From positions 1-26,081 of the forward strand of contig JASHQP010000695.1 of assembly GCA_030039095.1 (NCBI GenBank): a stretch of DNA of 26,081 nt. Direction: 5' to 3'. A program made the translations under genes and the position numbers. The first letter of the stretch is position 1. Every line of letters starts with the position of its first letter. The notes under the pieces are model-generated. The model saw only the letters and a program-made list of their open reading frames with translations. It did not search any database and had not been told where the DNA came from. Shown one piece after another: positions 1 to 8,501 of the stretch. Source of the stretch: Streptosporangiaceae bacterium. Its GTDB lineage: Bacteria; Actinomycetota; Actinomycetes; Streptosporangiales; Streptosporangiaceae.

Positions 1-1783
1 CCCGGCGGGGCCGCGAGCGAAAAGGGCCGCGGCTGGGGTGCTGTCGGCCACCTGCTGCGCAGCCTGCGCCCGGTCGCGGTTCTGCTGCGCCCCTACCGCT
101 GGTGGGTGCTGGCAGCGATCGTCGTGCACGTGCTCATCTACGCGGCCACGATCGCCGCCGCCGTGGTAGGAGCGCTGATCGTGGGCAGGGCCATCTCGGG
201 CGCGGCCACAGCCGAGTTGGTGCCGCTGGTCTGGCTGATCGCGGCCATCGTGGTACCGCTCGGGCTGTTCGGGTTCCTGGACATGTACGTCACCCACGCG
301 ATGTCGTTCCGGATCCTGCACGACCTGCGGCTGGTCCTCTACCGCCGGTTCCACGACCTGGCGCCGGCCTACCTGATGCAGCGCCGAAGCGGGGACGTGG
401 CCCGCGCCAGCGTTTCCGACGTCGAGCTGCTGGAGATCTTCACCTCCCACGTTGCCCCGCCCGTCGTGGCTGCGTTCGCGATCCCGGTGCTCGCGCTCGC
501 CGGCCTGGGCATCATCCACCCGGTGCTGGCCCTGGTGGTCGCGCCGTTCGTCGTCCTGGTCGCCTCTGTGCCGTCGTGGCTGCTCGACCGTGCACGGCGG
601 CAAGGCCAGCAGCTACGCGAGGAACACGGCGAGCTGGGCGCCAGCGTGGTGGACATGGTGCAGGGCACCCGTGAGATCCTGGCGGCCGGTGCCAAAGAGC
701 TGACGCTCGACCGGGTGACGCGTCAGCACCGCACCATCCTGGCCGCCAGCGTCGCGCATGGCCGCCGCGCCGGGATCGAGCAGGCCGCGACCGATGCCCT
801 GGTCGGGCTTGCCGTTATCGCGAGCTTCACCGCGGCGGTGCTGCTGGAGGTGCACGGCGCGATCACCCGGGCCGAGCTCCCGGTCGTGATCGTGCTCACG
901 GCAGGCGCGTTCGCGCCGCTGATCACGCTGTCCGCGCCAGTCCAGGAAATCGGCCAGGTCGCGGCCGCAGCCGACCGTGTCAACGCGCTCCTGCGCGCTG
1001 AGCCGACGGTCACCGACACCCACGCCGGTCCGCCGCCGGTCCTGACCAGCCCGCGGGTGACGTTCTCCGGCGTCACCTTCTCCTACCGGACGGGGCTCGC
1101 GCCAGCACTGCGAGACGTCAGCTTCGACATCGAGCCGGGCAGCACGGTCGCCTTGGCCGGGCATTCTGGCGCTGGCAAGACAACGTGCATCAACCTGCTG
1201 CTGCGACTGTGGGACACCCATCAAGGAGCCGTCCGGGTTGGCGGGCACGACGTGCGCGATTTCCGCCAGGACGACCTGCGGGCTCACATCGCCGTGGTCC
1301 CGCAGGACATCCATCTGTTCCACGCCAGCGTGCGGGAGAACATTCGCATCGCCCGGCCCGCCGCCACCGACAACGACATCGAGCGCGCCGCCCGCGACGC
1401 CGGCGTGGCGTCGTTCATCGCCACCTTGCCCGACGGATGGGACACGCTCGTCGGCGAGCAGGGCACCAGCCTGTCCGGCGGCCAGCGGCAGCGGATAGCG
1501 ATCGCCAGAGCACTGCTGCGCGCCGCGCCGATCCTGGTCCTCGATGAGGCCGTCAGCAACCTGGACGCGGAAGCGGAACGCGACTTGCACCGGGCGGGCG
1601 CTGCGCCAGGTATCCGCCGGCACCACGGTCATCATCATCGCCCACCGGCCCTCGACCATGCGCCTCGCCGACCGGCTCATCGTGCTCGAACACGGCCACG
1701 TGGCCCAGACCGGTACCTATCAGCAGCTCACCCACGGCTCCGGGCCGTTCGCCCGCCTCATCCGGCAGCCGTCAGCCAGCTGA
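1..1783 (+). pseudogene. ABC exporter half-transporter (membrane domain plus ATPase), 5'-truncated by the window and frameshifted
   Basis: The reading frame is open from base 1, so the start lies upstream. The N-terminal half is hydrophobic with several membrane segments (about 106-960), as in type IV ABC exporters such as CydC- or IrtB-like half-transporters. The ATPase domain follows: Walker A GHSGAGKTT at 1159-1185, signature LSGGQ at 1471-1485, Walker B ILVLDEA at 1531-1551, then the D-loop SNLD. At 1592-1599 the tetramer GGGC occurs twice in tandem. Removing one copy restores DLHRALRQVSAGTT and joins the frame that carries the H-loop (IIIAHRPS, His codon 1643-1645) and stops at 1781-1783. 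As read, the protein loses its H-loop and gains an unrelated tail running to about 2145. Hence I call it a pseudogene, unless the duplication is an assembly error. A partner half-transporter may lie upstream. The substrate is unknown. Confidence 0.85.
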
Positions 1784-1866
1784 GCACGGCCCGAGCCGAC
1801 AACAGAACTCACGAACTTCCGCGGATCCCGGGGTGCCGGCCACCCCTGGCACGGCCCCCAGTCGGC

Positions 1867-2082
1867 TCAAGTTTGCCTGTCAGGGCCCTTGCTGTTATCA
1901 CCGGCCGGGTTCCTGCCCTCATCGGATGGACCCCGCCGCCGCCCAGGCCAGCGGCTCTGCCACGTCGACCAGGCCGTCGCCACGAAAAAGATCACAAGGA
2001 TGGGCAGCGCCACATACCACACCGGACTCGTGTGATGAGCCGCCGCCGCAGTAACTGCGGAAATCAGGACTCCACCTGCCAA
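1867..2082 (-). CDS. Small single-pass membrane protein, unknown function
   Basis: This 71-residue reading frame has one clear hydrophobic segment (about residues 20-37, SPVWYVALPILVIFFVATAW). It is followed by a basic cytoplasmic-type tail (WQSRWPGRRRG) and a hydrophilic end. A short luminal or external part, one membrane helix and then arginines is what a genuine small actinobacterial membrane protein looks like, and it is unlike the Arg/Pro/Ala-rich shadow frames nearby. I do not recognise a family. It lies convergent to the broken ABC gene and divergent from the nickel permease. The start is uncertain. Confidence 0.45.
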   Translation of the reverse strand: MAGGVLISAVTAAAAHHTSPVWYVALPILVIFFVATAWSTWQSRWPGRRRGPSDEGRNPAGDNSKGPDRQT

Positions 2083-2326
2083 TCTCCGGCCTCTTTCTTG
2101 TCAGGGCGCCGATGCGGCAGCTTTGGTAGGGATTTCAACGTCTGACCTGGACTTCGGCGCGTCGATGCCCGGCCAGCCGCTGCTGCCCTTCGGTTCCCAG
2201 CGCTACCGCCGGGGCCTCCGGGCCACGAGCGGCCGATGGGCCAGCCAGGGCGGCACGTGGGCGCTCCCCTCCCGGATCTGCAGCCGCCGGAACGGCGAGA
2301 CCGCTGATTTGCATAGAATGAGTAGT

Positions 2327-2341
2327 TGCAACTTATTTGCA
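2327..2341 (+). promoter_or_regulatory. Nur-box-like operator upstream of the Ni/Co permease
   Basis: TGCAA-CTTAT-TTGCA is an exact match to the tGCaa-N5-ttGCa pattern published for the nickel regulator Nur of Streptomyces coelicolor. It lies about 60 bases before the permease start codon, in an AT-richer patch where a promoter would be expected. Inference: nickel-loaded Nur represses permease synthesis. Confidence 0.8.
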
Positions 2342-2401
2342 GCCAGGTTAGCGTGCGCCTAGGCGCAGGAGCTGCTGCGCGGGCGACCGAGGGGTGAGGC
2401 G

Positions 2402-3592
2402 ATGACCGCTCAGAGCACAGCACCGCGGGGCCAGATGAGCCTGTACAGGATCTTCCGGGAGTCGTTCCGGACGATGGACCGCACCGAGCGGCGGCGGGTG
2501 ATCGGCATGTATGGGTCGATCTTGCTGCTGCACGCGGTGGGGTTCGCGGTGTTCATCGCGTACGTCCTGCCTGCGCACTACAAGTTCTTCGGGATTGGGC
2601 TGTGCGTCACCGCCTACACCCTGGGCCTGCGGCACGCGTTCGACGCCGACCACATCTCGGCGATCGACAACACCACCCGCAAGTCGATGAACCAGCGCAA
2701 GGAGGACGAGCCGCGCCCATTTGCCTACGGCTACTTCTTCTCTATGGGCCACTCGACCATCGTGATCGCGATCGGGGTCGGGCTCATCATCGCCGTCAAG
2801 ACCGTGCTGCCGGCGGTCACGCACTCCAACTCGTCGCTGGAGTCGTTCGGCGGCACGTTCGGCACGATCGTGTCCGCGGCGTTCTTGTTCCTGATCGGCG
2901 TGCTCAACCTGGTGATCCTGGGCGGCATTCTGAAGGTGTTCCGGGCGATGCGGCATGGCGACTACGACGAGGCCGAGCTGGAGCGGCAGCTGGAGAACCG
3001 CGGGTTCTTCTATCGGTTCTTCGGCCGCTGGATGAATACCATCAATAAGGAATGGCAGATGTACCCGGTCGGGGTGGTGTTCGGCATGGGCTTCGACACC
3101 GCGACCGAGGTGGCCCTGCTGACGGCCACCGCGCTGGCCGCCTCCGAGCACATCCCGTGGCAGGCGATCATCTGTCTGCCGATCTTGTTCACCGCCGGGA
3201 TGAGCCTGATGGACACCACCGACGGCATGTTCATGAACCTGGCCTACGGCTGGGCGTTCTTCAACCCGGTCCGCAAGGTCTTCTACAACCTGGCGATCAC
3301 CGGCCTGTCGATCGCGATCTGCTTCTTCATCGGCGGCATCGAGACCCTGAGCCTCATACCGCAAGACTTCCCCCGCAGCTTCAGCCAGACCAGCGGTTTC
3401 TGGGGCTTCATGTTCAACTTCGACATCAACAAGGCTGGGTTCGTGATCGTTGGCATGTTCATCGTCACCTGGGCTGTGGCCATCGCCATCTGGCGGTGGG
3501 GCCACATCGAGGAAAGATGGACCGCCCGCCTGAACACCCCGCCACCTGACAAGTGGGGCGGCGACTGGGCCGAGACCGGGGCCGGCGACTAG
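2402..3592 (+). CDS. NiCoT-family nickel/cobalt permease
   Basis: The 396-residue protein is an integral membrane permease for Ni2+ and/or Co2+ (HoxN/NixA/NicT family). Family signatures are present: RHAFDADH at residues 77-84, whose H78-x4-D83-H84 forms the metal site in the second helix; GFDTATE at 230-236; and a GMSLMDTTDG motif near 260-270. Eight or so hydrophobic segments are visible, with a charged cytoplasmic loop between them (about 180-215). Length is slightly above the usual 330-380. The ATG at 2402 follows a GGTGAGG stretch. A perfect Nur-like box sits upstream at 2327-2341, and a Fur-family gene starts 20 bases after the stop, so permease and regulator are probably one transcript under feedback control. 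Nickel versus cobalt preference cannot be read from the sequence. The Nur box favours nickel. Confidence 0.95.
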   Translation: MTAQSTAPRGQMSLYRIFRESFRTMDRTERRRVIGMYGSILLLHAVGFAVFIAYVLPAHYKFFGIGLCVTAYTLGLRHAFDADHISAIDNTTRKSMNQRKEDEPRPFAYGYFFSMGHSTIVIAIGVGLIIAVKTVLPAVTHSNSSLESFGGTFGTIVSAAFLFLIGVLNLVILGGILKVFRAMRHGDYDEAELERQLENRGFFYRFFGRWMNTINKEWQMYPVGVVFGMGFDTATEVALLTATALAASEHIPWQAIICLPILFTAGMSLMDTTDGMFMNLAYGWAFFNPVRKVFYNLAITGLSIAICFFIGGIETLSLIPQDFPRSFSQTSGFWGFMFNFDINKAGFVIVGMFIVTWAVAIAIWRWGHIEERWTARLNTPPPDKWGGDWAETGAGD

Positions 3593-3612
3593 CCACTGCA
3601 CGCCGGATACTC

Positions 3613-4089
3613 ATGGTCAAGCGTGACGCGCCCGGCGCCCGGCCGCTGGCTGAATGCCAGACGATAGAGGACGTGCTCGACGGCCTGCGCGAGCGGGGCG
3701 GCCGGGCCACGCCCGCCCGCAGGCTCCTGCTGGCCGCGCTGTTCGGGGACCGCACGCACCGCAGCGTGGAGGAGCTCACAGGGCAAGTCCGGGCCCAGGC
3801 CCCGGACGTGAACATCACCACCATCTACCGCAACCTTGACGAACTCGTCCGCCTGGGCGTCGTTGACAGGTCTTACCTCGGCGGCAGCACTGCCGCCTAC
3901 CACCTGGCCTCGGGCACGCACGCCCATCTGTTCTGTGAACAATGCGGTGCGATGACCGAAGTGCCCAGCGACCTGTTCCGCGACATCACCGAAACGCTGG
4001 CCGCAAGGTACGGATTCGCCGTCAGCCCGCACGGGTTCGGCGTCATCGGCCGCTGCGCCAACTGCCAGCGCGATGACGCCGATCGCTGA
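3613..4089 (+). CDS. Fur-family metalloregulator, Nur-like (paralog 1)
   Basis: The 158-residue protein is a Fur-superfamily repressor. The N-terminal winged helix spans about residues 20-85 (RATPARRLLLAALF, then the recognition region VNITTIYRNLDEL). The C-terminal dimer and metal domain has H103-x-H105, the CEQC pair C108/C111 and the CANC pair C148/C151, which in this family hold a structural zinc. I chose ATG 3613 because it leaves a normal N-terminus and falls 20 bases after the permease stop; an upstream in-frame start at 3553 would overlap the permease. Linkage to a nickel permease and to Nur-type boxes suggests Nur rather than Zur or Fur. It aligns without gaps to paralog 2 (8567-9025), so the two are recent duplicates. 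Confidence 0.9.
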   Translation: MVKRDAPGARPLAECQTIEDVLDGLRERGGRATPARRLLLAALFGDRTHRSVEELTGQVRAQAPDVNITTIYRNLDELVRLGVVDRSYLGGSTAAYHLASGTHAHLFCEQCGAMTEVPSDLFRDITETLAARYGFAVSPHGFGVIGRCANCQRDDADR

Positions 4090-4171
4090 TCGGCCTGCAC
4101 TGATCCGGGCTCGGCGCAGATCGCGGCACCACGCTAGATCAGCCGGCGGACCCATATGGGCGTTGCGGCTT

Positions 4172-4192
4172 GCAGTCAGGTCTCGTGACTGC
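4172..4192. repeat. Perfect inverted repeat upstream of the CGNR gene
   Basis: GCAGTCA and TGACTGC are 7-base perfect inverted arms around a 7-base spacer. The repeat lies 83 bases after the Fur-like gene and 30 bases before the CGNR reading frame. It could be an operator for that regulator or a weak hairpin terminator; no T-run follows it. Confidence 0.5.
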
Positions 4193-4221
4193 TGCCGTAG
4201 GCTTCGACGGGGGCGCTAAAG

Positions 4222-4846
4222 ATGGATCCAGTGGCTACCGGCCAAGTGTCTTTTGACAGCCATGTGGCGTCCAGGGTGAGGGCCGCCGTCGCTTTCGTGA
4301 ACGCGCTGGCCACCGCTTATGCGGGGGGGGCGGGTGATCACAGCTCCGGCCAGCGCGCAGGACCGGCAGGCCCGTGCCGCTGCCGCGCTGGGCCAGGCAG
4401 GGGCGGCCGGTACCGCGATCAGCGTGACAGAGTCCGAAGGCCTGCAGCAACTAGCCACGCGCCTGCGTGCGGTGTTCGCAGCGGTCAGCGACCGGCGGGA
4501 CGACGACGCAGCCGAGATACTCAATACCCTCCTGGCCCAGAGCGGCGCCCGGCCCCAGCTCTGGCGAGATTCATCGACTGACTGGCAGCTGCATTATCAC
4601 AGCTCCGACGCGGGCGCTGCGCAAGCCTGGACTGCGGGATGCGCGGCCGGCCTGGCCCACCTGCTTGCCAGCCACCAAGCCGCACGCCTCGGCGTCTGCA
4701 CCGCTCCCAGGTGCGAGCTGGTATTCCTAGATACTTCCCGCAACGGCTCACGCCGCTTCTGCAGCACGGCCTGCCAGAACCGGGTCAAAGCCGCGGCCCA
4801 CCGGGCGCGGCTTCAGCGACATGAGCCGACCGGTGGCGAGAGTTAA
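4222..4846 (+). pseudogene. CGNR zinc-finger (ABATE-type) regulator, frameshifted at a G8 run
   Basis: The C-terminal part is a CGNR zinc finger: C-x3-C (VCTAPRCELVFLD) followed by RRFCSTACQNRVKAAAHR, which fits the family's C-x-x-x-C-x-N-R consensus. The middle is helical, as in ABATE-domain proteins. The N-terminus (FDSHVASRVRAAVAFVNALATAYAGG, from ATG 4222) is in a different frame. The frames meet at eight G's, 4323-4330, and removing one G joins AYAGG to RVITAPASAQ and gives a 207-residue protein of normal plan. So this is either a slippage mutation, phase variation or an assembly error. A GTG/ATG start after the G-run would give only about 170 residues without the N-terminal ABATE part. 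It is presumably a DNA-binding regulator; its target is unknown. Confidence 0.75.
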
Positions 4847-4932
4847 GCCGTCTGCTGTCCGCTGCCGACAATCGCGAAACCCGCGGTGTGCCGGAAACCA
4901 CCCCGATTGGGTCGTGTGCCGGGGCATCGCGT

Positions 4933-5859
4933 TCAGGCGGGGGCAGCGCGGGTTGCCCAGGTGAAGCTGTCGACATCAGGGACCTGGTCTCTGACGGCGG
5001 CTGCTGCGGCCCGGCCGAGCACGTCGGACCCTTGGACGGTCAGGCCCGGGTCAACCCATGCTTCGATCTCGACGTGCAGCCGGCGGCCGGTCCAGCGAGC
5101 CCGGGCGTGGGCGTGCACGACGCCAGGCAGGTCCCCGGCCGCCCGCTCGGCCGCCGCGATGACCGGTGGATCGACGCTGTCGGCCAGGCGACGTATCACG
5201 TTAGTAGTGACGTCGTACCCGACGTGACAGATGAGCGCCGTCACCGCAATGCCGGCGACCGGGTCGCCCCACCGCTGGCCGAAAGCAACAGCCACCAGCC
5301 CGGCGAGAGCGCCGGCGGAGGACAGAGCGTCCAGCCAGGAATGCCGGGCGTCAGCGACCAGGGTCGCGGACCGGATCCGCTTGCCCGTGGCCAGCTTGTA
5401 GCGGGCCACGGCGAGGTTGCCGACGATGCCGAGCACGGCCCCGGCGATGCCAATCCCGACGTGCCCGGTCGGCCCGTGCTCGAGAAGTTTGCGCACGCTC
5501 TCATACCCGGCGAACGCCGCGCTGGCCCAGATGACGACGGCAATACCGATCCCCGCGAGGTCCTCAGCCCGGTCCAGGCCGTAGGAGAAACGTTCCGTCG
5601 GGCTGCGGCGTGAGAGGCGGAAGCCGAGGAAGACCACGGCGCTGGTAGACACGTCCGACAGGTTGTGGATGGCGTCGCCGAGCAGGCCTACCGAACCGGT
5701 GAGTATCGCGATCAGCAGTTCGGTGAGACCGGTGGCGGCGAGCCCTGCGGCGCTGACCGCGACAGCGCGGTTGGCCTGCCGCCGTTCACTGGCATCGTCG
5801 CGGCGGGCCGGCAGTGGGAACGCCGCGGCGGGGTCACGCTGTCCTGAGATCTTGTGCAT
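4933..5859 (-). CDS. Cation diffusion facilitator (CDF) metal exporter
   Basis: The 308-residue protein is a CDF-family divalent-metal/proton antiporter. Helix 2 carries H65-N-L-S-D69 within GDAIHNLSD, and helix 5 carries H174-S-W-L-D178 within DARHSWLD, the two HxxxD pairs that form the transport site. Six membrane segments span about 30-240. A cytoplasmic C-terminal domain follows (GVVHAHARARWTGRRLHVEIEAWVDP), the usual ferredoxin-like metal-sensing fold. His plus Asp in both helices resembles Zn/Co/Ni exporters more than Mn exporters (DxxxD), but substrate assignment is inference. I took ATG 5859, which leaves about 30 residues before helix 1; an in-frame ATG at 5934 is possible. No Nur-like box is seen upstream. 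Export opposite to the Ni/Co permease fits a metal-balance role. Confidence 0.9.
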   Translation of the reverse strand: MHKISGQRDPAAAFPLPARRDDASERRQANRAVAVSAAGLAATGLTELLIAILTGSVGLLGDAIHNLSDVSTSAVVFLGFRLSRRSPTERFSYGLDRAEDLAGIGIAVVIWASAAFAGYESVRKLLEHGPTGHVGIGIAGAVLGIVGNLAVARYKLATGKRIRSATLVADARHSWLDALSSAGALAGLVAVAFGQRWGDPVAGIAVTALICHVGYDVTTNVIRRLADSVDPPVIAAAERAAGDLPGVVHAHARARWTGRRLHVEIEAWVDPGLTVQGSDVLGRAAAAAVRDQVPDVDSFTWATRAAPA

Positions 5860-5952
5860 CCTGCCAGGATGACGCACTCCCCGGTCAGTCTGGAATCCCT
5901 GCCCGGACGGGCCGCCGCTCCTATCTGGGGGCATGCTATCTGCTGCGGCCGT

Positions 5953-6765
5953 TTAGCTGCCCGCTACCACGGCCCAGCGCGGGTGGGTGCCAAGCATCTC
6001 GTCCAGGAGACCGCGTCCGTCGGTGATCGCCCATTCGACGTCCCGCAGCCGCTCCAGGCGGGCCTGGCCCCACGGGCTCGCTTGCACCAGGGCAACGGCG
6101 TCGGCGGTGCTCAGGCCGTGGCCGTGCGGCAGCGCCCGCTGCACCCGGTCGCTGTAGTGGCCGTGATGGCCAGGTTCAGCGGGCCGGAAACGCTCGACCA
6201 GCCGGCGCGCTTGCGTGCGCACGCGCTGCAGGCCCACTGCGTCCGCTGCGTTCCACGTGCCCTCGATCAGGACCAGCCGGCCCTGCGGTGCCACCCTGCG
6301 CCATGCGGACAGCGACGCCCCCGGGTCAGGAAGGGTCCAGAGCAGATGGCGCTCCACGATCGCATCGAAATCACCGGGTGGCGGGTCCAAAGCGTCTGCC
6401 TCGACGGTGCGGATGGCCAGCCCACGCTGCTCGGCCTTGGTTCGCAGCCGGCCGAGCATCCCCGGAGACAGATCCACGGCGGTGACGTCGTAACCCTGGC
6501 CCGCCAGCAGGAGCGAGAGAAACCCGGTGCCCGCACCGGCGTCTAGGACTTTCGCCGGAGGCGACGGCAGCAGCCGCCTCAGCGCTGCCGCCCACGCGGC
6601 CTGTTCTTGAGGCCGCCGTGGGTAGTGCGACGGCGAGGCGTCATAGACGGCCGCGTCCTCGTCCCAGAAGGCGCGGATCTCGCCCGAAAGACCCCCGCCG
6701 TCGTCCTTGGCTGCCCCATCACGGTGAACCGCATGCGTTGTCACATGCACAAAAATAACGCGCAT
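5953..6765 (-). CDS. Class I SAM-dependent methyltransferase
   Basis: Up to 270 residues. Motif I is KVLDAGAGTGFLSLLLA (about residues 76-92), followed by the acidic end of strand 2 (VTAVDLSPGML), motif III-like DFDAIVERHLLWTLPDP and RLVLIEGTW. This is the UbiE/Methyltransf_11 type fold. The C-terminal third is unusual, with a His-rich stretch PGHHGHYSDRVQRALPHGHG that might bind a metal. Substrate unknown. The ATG at 6765 lies just 21 bases from a Nur-like box at 6787-6801, so the mRNA may be leaderless or translation may begin at the in-frame GTG seven codons later. It is divergent from the MucR-like gene, and each gene faces its own Nur-like box. Regulation by a Fur paralog makes a role in metal physiology plausible, but this is inference. 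Confidence 0.85.
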   Translation of the reverse strand: MRVIFVHVTTHAVHRDGAAKDDGGGLSGEIRAFWDEDAAVYDASPSHYPRRPQEQAAWAAALRRLLPSPPAKVLDAGAGTGFLSLLLAGQGYDVTAVDLSPGMLGRLRTKAEQRGLAIRTVEADALDPPPGDFDAIVERHLLWTLPDPGASLSAWRRVAPQGRLVLIEGTWNAADAVGLQRVRTQARRLVERFRPAEPGHHGHYSDRVQRALPHGHGLSTADAVALVQASPWGQARLERLRDVEWAITDGRGLLDEMLGTHPRWAVVAGS

Positions 6766-6786
6766 GGCGCCTAGCAGCAAAGAACT

Positions 6787-6801
6787 TGCAATAGCGTTGC
6801 G
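6787..6801 (-). promoter_or_regulatory. Nur-box-like operator for the divergent methyltransferase
   Basis: Plus-strand TGCAA-TAGCG-TTGCG fits tGCaa-N5-ttGCa with one arm base changed. The two GC cores are 11 bases apart, as in the other boxes. It sits about 21 bases upstream of the methyltransferase ATG on the minus strand. Confidence 0.7.
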
Positions 6802-6858
6802 TTCGCCTGTGCCCCTGGCTGCGTCCCCGTCCCGGCACTATTGCACTCTTCACCTACT

Positions 6859-6873
6859 TGCAATATGGTCGCA
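6859..6873 (+). promoter_or_regulatory. Nur-box-like operator for the MucR-like gene
   Basis: TGCAA-TATGG-TCGCA lies 46 bases before the GTG start of the MucR-like gene and 72 bases from the box at 6787-6801. The intergenic region thus carries two boxes, one per divergent gene. An additional TTGCA half-site is at 6841-6845. Confidence 0.7.
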
Positions 6874-6919
6874 ACAACGTGCATGGATGTCGGCGCCCGC
6901 CGCGGTCCGGAGGTGCAGT

Positions 6920-7426
6920 GTGACTGCCGTCCCAGGTGCGATCGGCCATTGGAGGCAGCCAGAGGCAGCCAGACGGCACAAGCACCTGTGGTCCTTGCCG
7001 GACGGCACCGGGCTGCACGCCCCGCCGGGGCGATTGCTCACTGAGGAAGGGACGGGCAGGCTGTGCTGCCACCTGTGTGGTGAGTGGTTTGCCTCGCTCG
7101 GCATTCACGTGCGGGTGCACGGCCACACCGCTGGCAGCTACCGAGCGGCCATGGGCCTGCCCCGGAGCACTGTGCTCGCCGCTTCCCGGCCGACCCGCCC
7201 CGGGGGCCGGGTCGGCTACCCGCGACCTACCGGCCAGCGGGGCATCGTACCCGAGAGGCGAGACATGCCGGCGCGCACAGAATCCGGGGACGCCGCGCCG
7301 CCCGGCGATCCTGACCGCGGCCGACAGCAAAGATCGGCAGGCTGGGCGATCATCGTCCGATGCCCGCCGGAACGGCAGAACAGCGACTGGGCACGCGTCC
7401 TTCTGTACCGGGCCTCGGCGCTTTGA
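6920..7426 (+). CDS. MucR/Ros-like zinc-finger DNA-binding protein
   Basis: 168 residues from GTG 6920, chosen because CCGGAGG (6907-6913) stands 6 bases upstream. Residues about 49-85 read CHLCGEWFASLGIHVRVHG then TAGSYRAAMGL. This is the C-x2-C ... H-x3-H prokaryotic zinc finger plus the following 'TAxxYRxxxGL' helix of Ros/MucR-type regulators. The N-terminal RRHKHLWSLPDG and the C-terminal Arg/Pro-rich tail are not recognised. It is flanked by Nur-like boxes on both sides (6859-6873 before it, 7474-7488 after it), which puts it in the presumed nickel regulon. Role: probably a transcription factor; target unknown. The C-terminal half has lower coding quality, so the annotated end is less certain than the finger. 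Confidence 0.75.
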   Translation: MTAVPGAIGHWRQPEAARRHKHLWSLPDGTGLHAPPGRLLTEEGTGRLCCHLCGEWFASLGIHVRVHGHTAGSYRAAMGLPRSTVLAASRPTRPGGRVGYPRPTGQRGIVPERRDMPARTESGDAAPPGDPDRGRQQRSAGWAIIVRCPPERQNSDWARVLLYRASAL

Positions 7427-7473
7427 CCGAACGTGGCCACCGACATCCCCGCGCGGCTGGCCGAATGTATAGT

Positions 7474-7488
7474 TGCGATTAGATCGCA
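7474..7488 (+). promoter_or_regulatory. Nur-box-like operator upstream of sodF
   Basis: TGCGA-TTAGA-TCGCA is part of a 17-base palindrome TTGCGAT-TAG-ATCGCAA (7473-7489) with perfect 7-base arms. It overlaps a TATAGT stretch that could be a -10 element. In Streptomyces, Nur represses sodF through such a box when nickel is available, so position and target agree with known biology. Confidence 0.85.
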
Positions 7489-7570
7489 ACTGGAACTCGC
7501 AGGCAGCTAGTACTAGCTCGCGGCCTGGACGGCGCGGCGCAGCGACCAAGACGGTGACAAGGAGTAGCGG

Positions 7571-8197
7571 ATGGCCGTTTACACCCTCCCCGATCTTCCG
7601 TACGACTACAGTGCACTGGAGCCGGCGCTGATCGGCCAGATCATGGAACTGCACCATGACAAGCACCACGCCGCCTATGTCAAGGGTGCCAACGACACCT
7701 TGGAGCAGCTGGCCGAGGCCGGGGAGTCGGCCAGTCCGACCGCGACGGTGGGCCTGGAAAAGACGCTGGCGTTCAACCTATCCGGGCACATTCTGCACTC
7801 GATCTTCTGGAAGAACCTCTCACCCGACGGCGGCGACCGGCCCGACGGAGAGCTGGCCGACGCCATCAATGAGTACTTCGGCTCGTTCGACGCATTCAGG
7901 AAGCGGCTGTCGACGGCGACGAGCGGGGTGCAGGGCTCGGGCTGGGGCGTGCTGGGCTATGAGCCGGTGTCGAGCCGGCTGATCATCGAGCAGCTGTATG
8001 ACCACCACGGCAACGTCGGCGTGGCTTCGACGCCGGTGCTGGTGTTCGACGCCTGGGAGCACGCCTACTACCTGCAGTACAAGAACGTCCGCCCCGACTA
8101 CGTCGACCGGCTGTGGAGCGTGGTCAACTGGCCCGACGTCGCGCGCCGTTATCAGGCGGCGAAGGCTGCTGGTTCCCAGGCCTCGCCTGCGGGCTGA
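7571..8197 (+). CDS. sodF: Fe/Mn-family superoxide dismutase, SodF-like
   Basis: 208 residues, full length. It dismutates superoxide in the cytoplasm. The metal ligands are visible: H28 (ELHHDKHH), H76 (GHILHSIFW), D160 and H164 (FDAWEHAYY). The N-terminus [15 protein letters not shown] and the C-terminus [11 protein letters not shown] are typical of actinobacterial SodF. Gly72 replaces the Gln found in enterobacterial FeSOD; the region deciding Fe versus Mn (YDHHGN, 143-148) has His, as in some mycobacterial iron enzymes. The metal is therefore probably iron by context, but is not proved by sequence. AAGGAG stands 6 bases before ATG 7571. The Nur-like palindrome upstream suggests expression when nickel is scarce, replacing a nickel SOD presumably encoded elsewhere. 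The next gene overlaps it by one base. Confidence 0.96.
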   Translation: MAVYTLPDLPYDYSALEPALIGQIMELHHDKHHAAYVKGANDTLEQLAEAGESASPTATVGLEKTLAFNLSGHILHSIFWKNLSPDGGDRPDGELADAINEYFGSFDAFRKRLSTATSGVQGSGWGVLGYEPVSSRLIIEQLYDHHGNVGVASTPVLVFDAWEHAYYLQYKNVRPDYVDRLWSVVNWPDVARRYQAAKAAGSQASPAG

Positions 8198-8457
8198 TGA
8201 GTGACGCCGCGGCAGCGTTCCTGGCCACGGCCGAGGCGGCGCAGGCCGGGGCCGGGATCATCGCTGCCCGGCACCGGGGCGACCTCACCAGCGTGGACGC
8301 CTTGCTGGCCGGCCTCGATGACAGGACCAAGGCCGCCGGGTTTATGTTCCTCGCGGACCTCGCGATCGCTTTGCTGGCCCGCAGCGAAGACCGGTCCGTC
8401 GACGACGTGGCCGCCGACCTCAGCCTGCAGATCGCAGCACAGGTCATGAACCTGTGA
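8197..8457 (+). CDS. Small conserved-looking protein translationally coupled to sodF
   Basis: 86 residues. Its ATG shares a base with the sodF stop (TGATG), a classic coupling arrangement. The sequence is helical and alanine-rich, without membrane segments or cysteines: SDAAAAFLATAEAAQAGAG, then ARHRGDLTSVDALLAGLDD and a third helix FMFLADLAIALLARSEDRS. I do not recognise a family. The coupling suggests it is made in a fixed ratio to SodF, perhaps as an accessory protein. That is inference. Confidence 0.75.
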   Translation: MSDAAAAFLATAEAAQAGAGIIAARHRGDLTSVDALLAGLDDRTKAAGFMFLADLAIALLARSEDRSVDDVAADLSLQIAAQVMNL

Positions 8458-8501
8458 CCTGCATACGGCCCGCCACGCATCCCGCCGCGCCGCGTGCCGT
8501 C

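Noticed and set aside
613..1680. A 355-residue minus-strand frame
   Set aside because: Antisense shadow of the ABC ATPase; no domain and typical shadow composition.
2348..3601. A 417-residue open frame on the minus strand
   Set aside because: It is the exact antisense of the NiCoT permease gene, rich in His, Asp, Gln, Arg and Glu without any domain; a GC-skew shadow.
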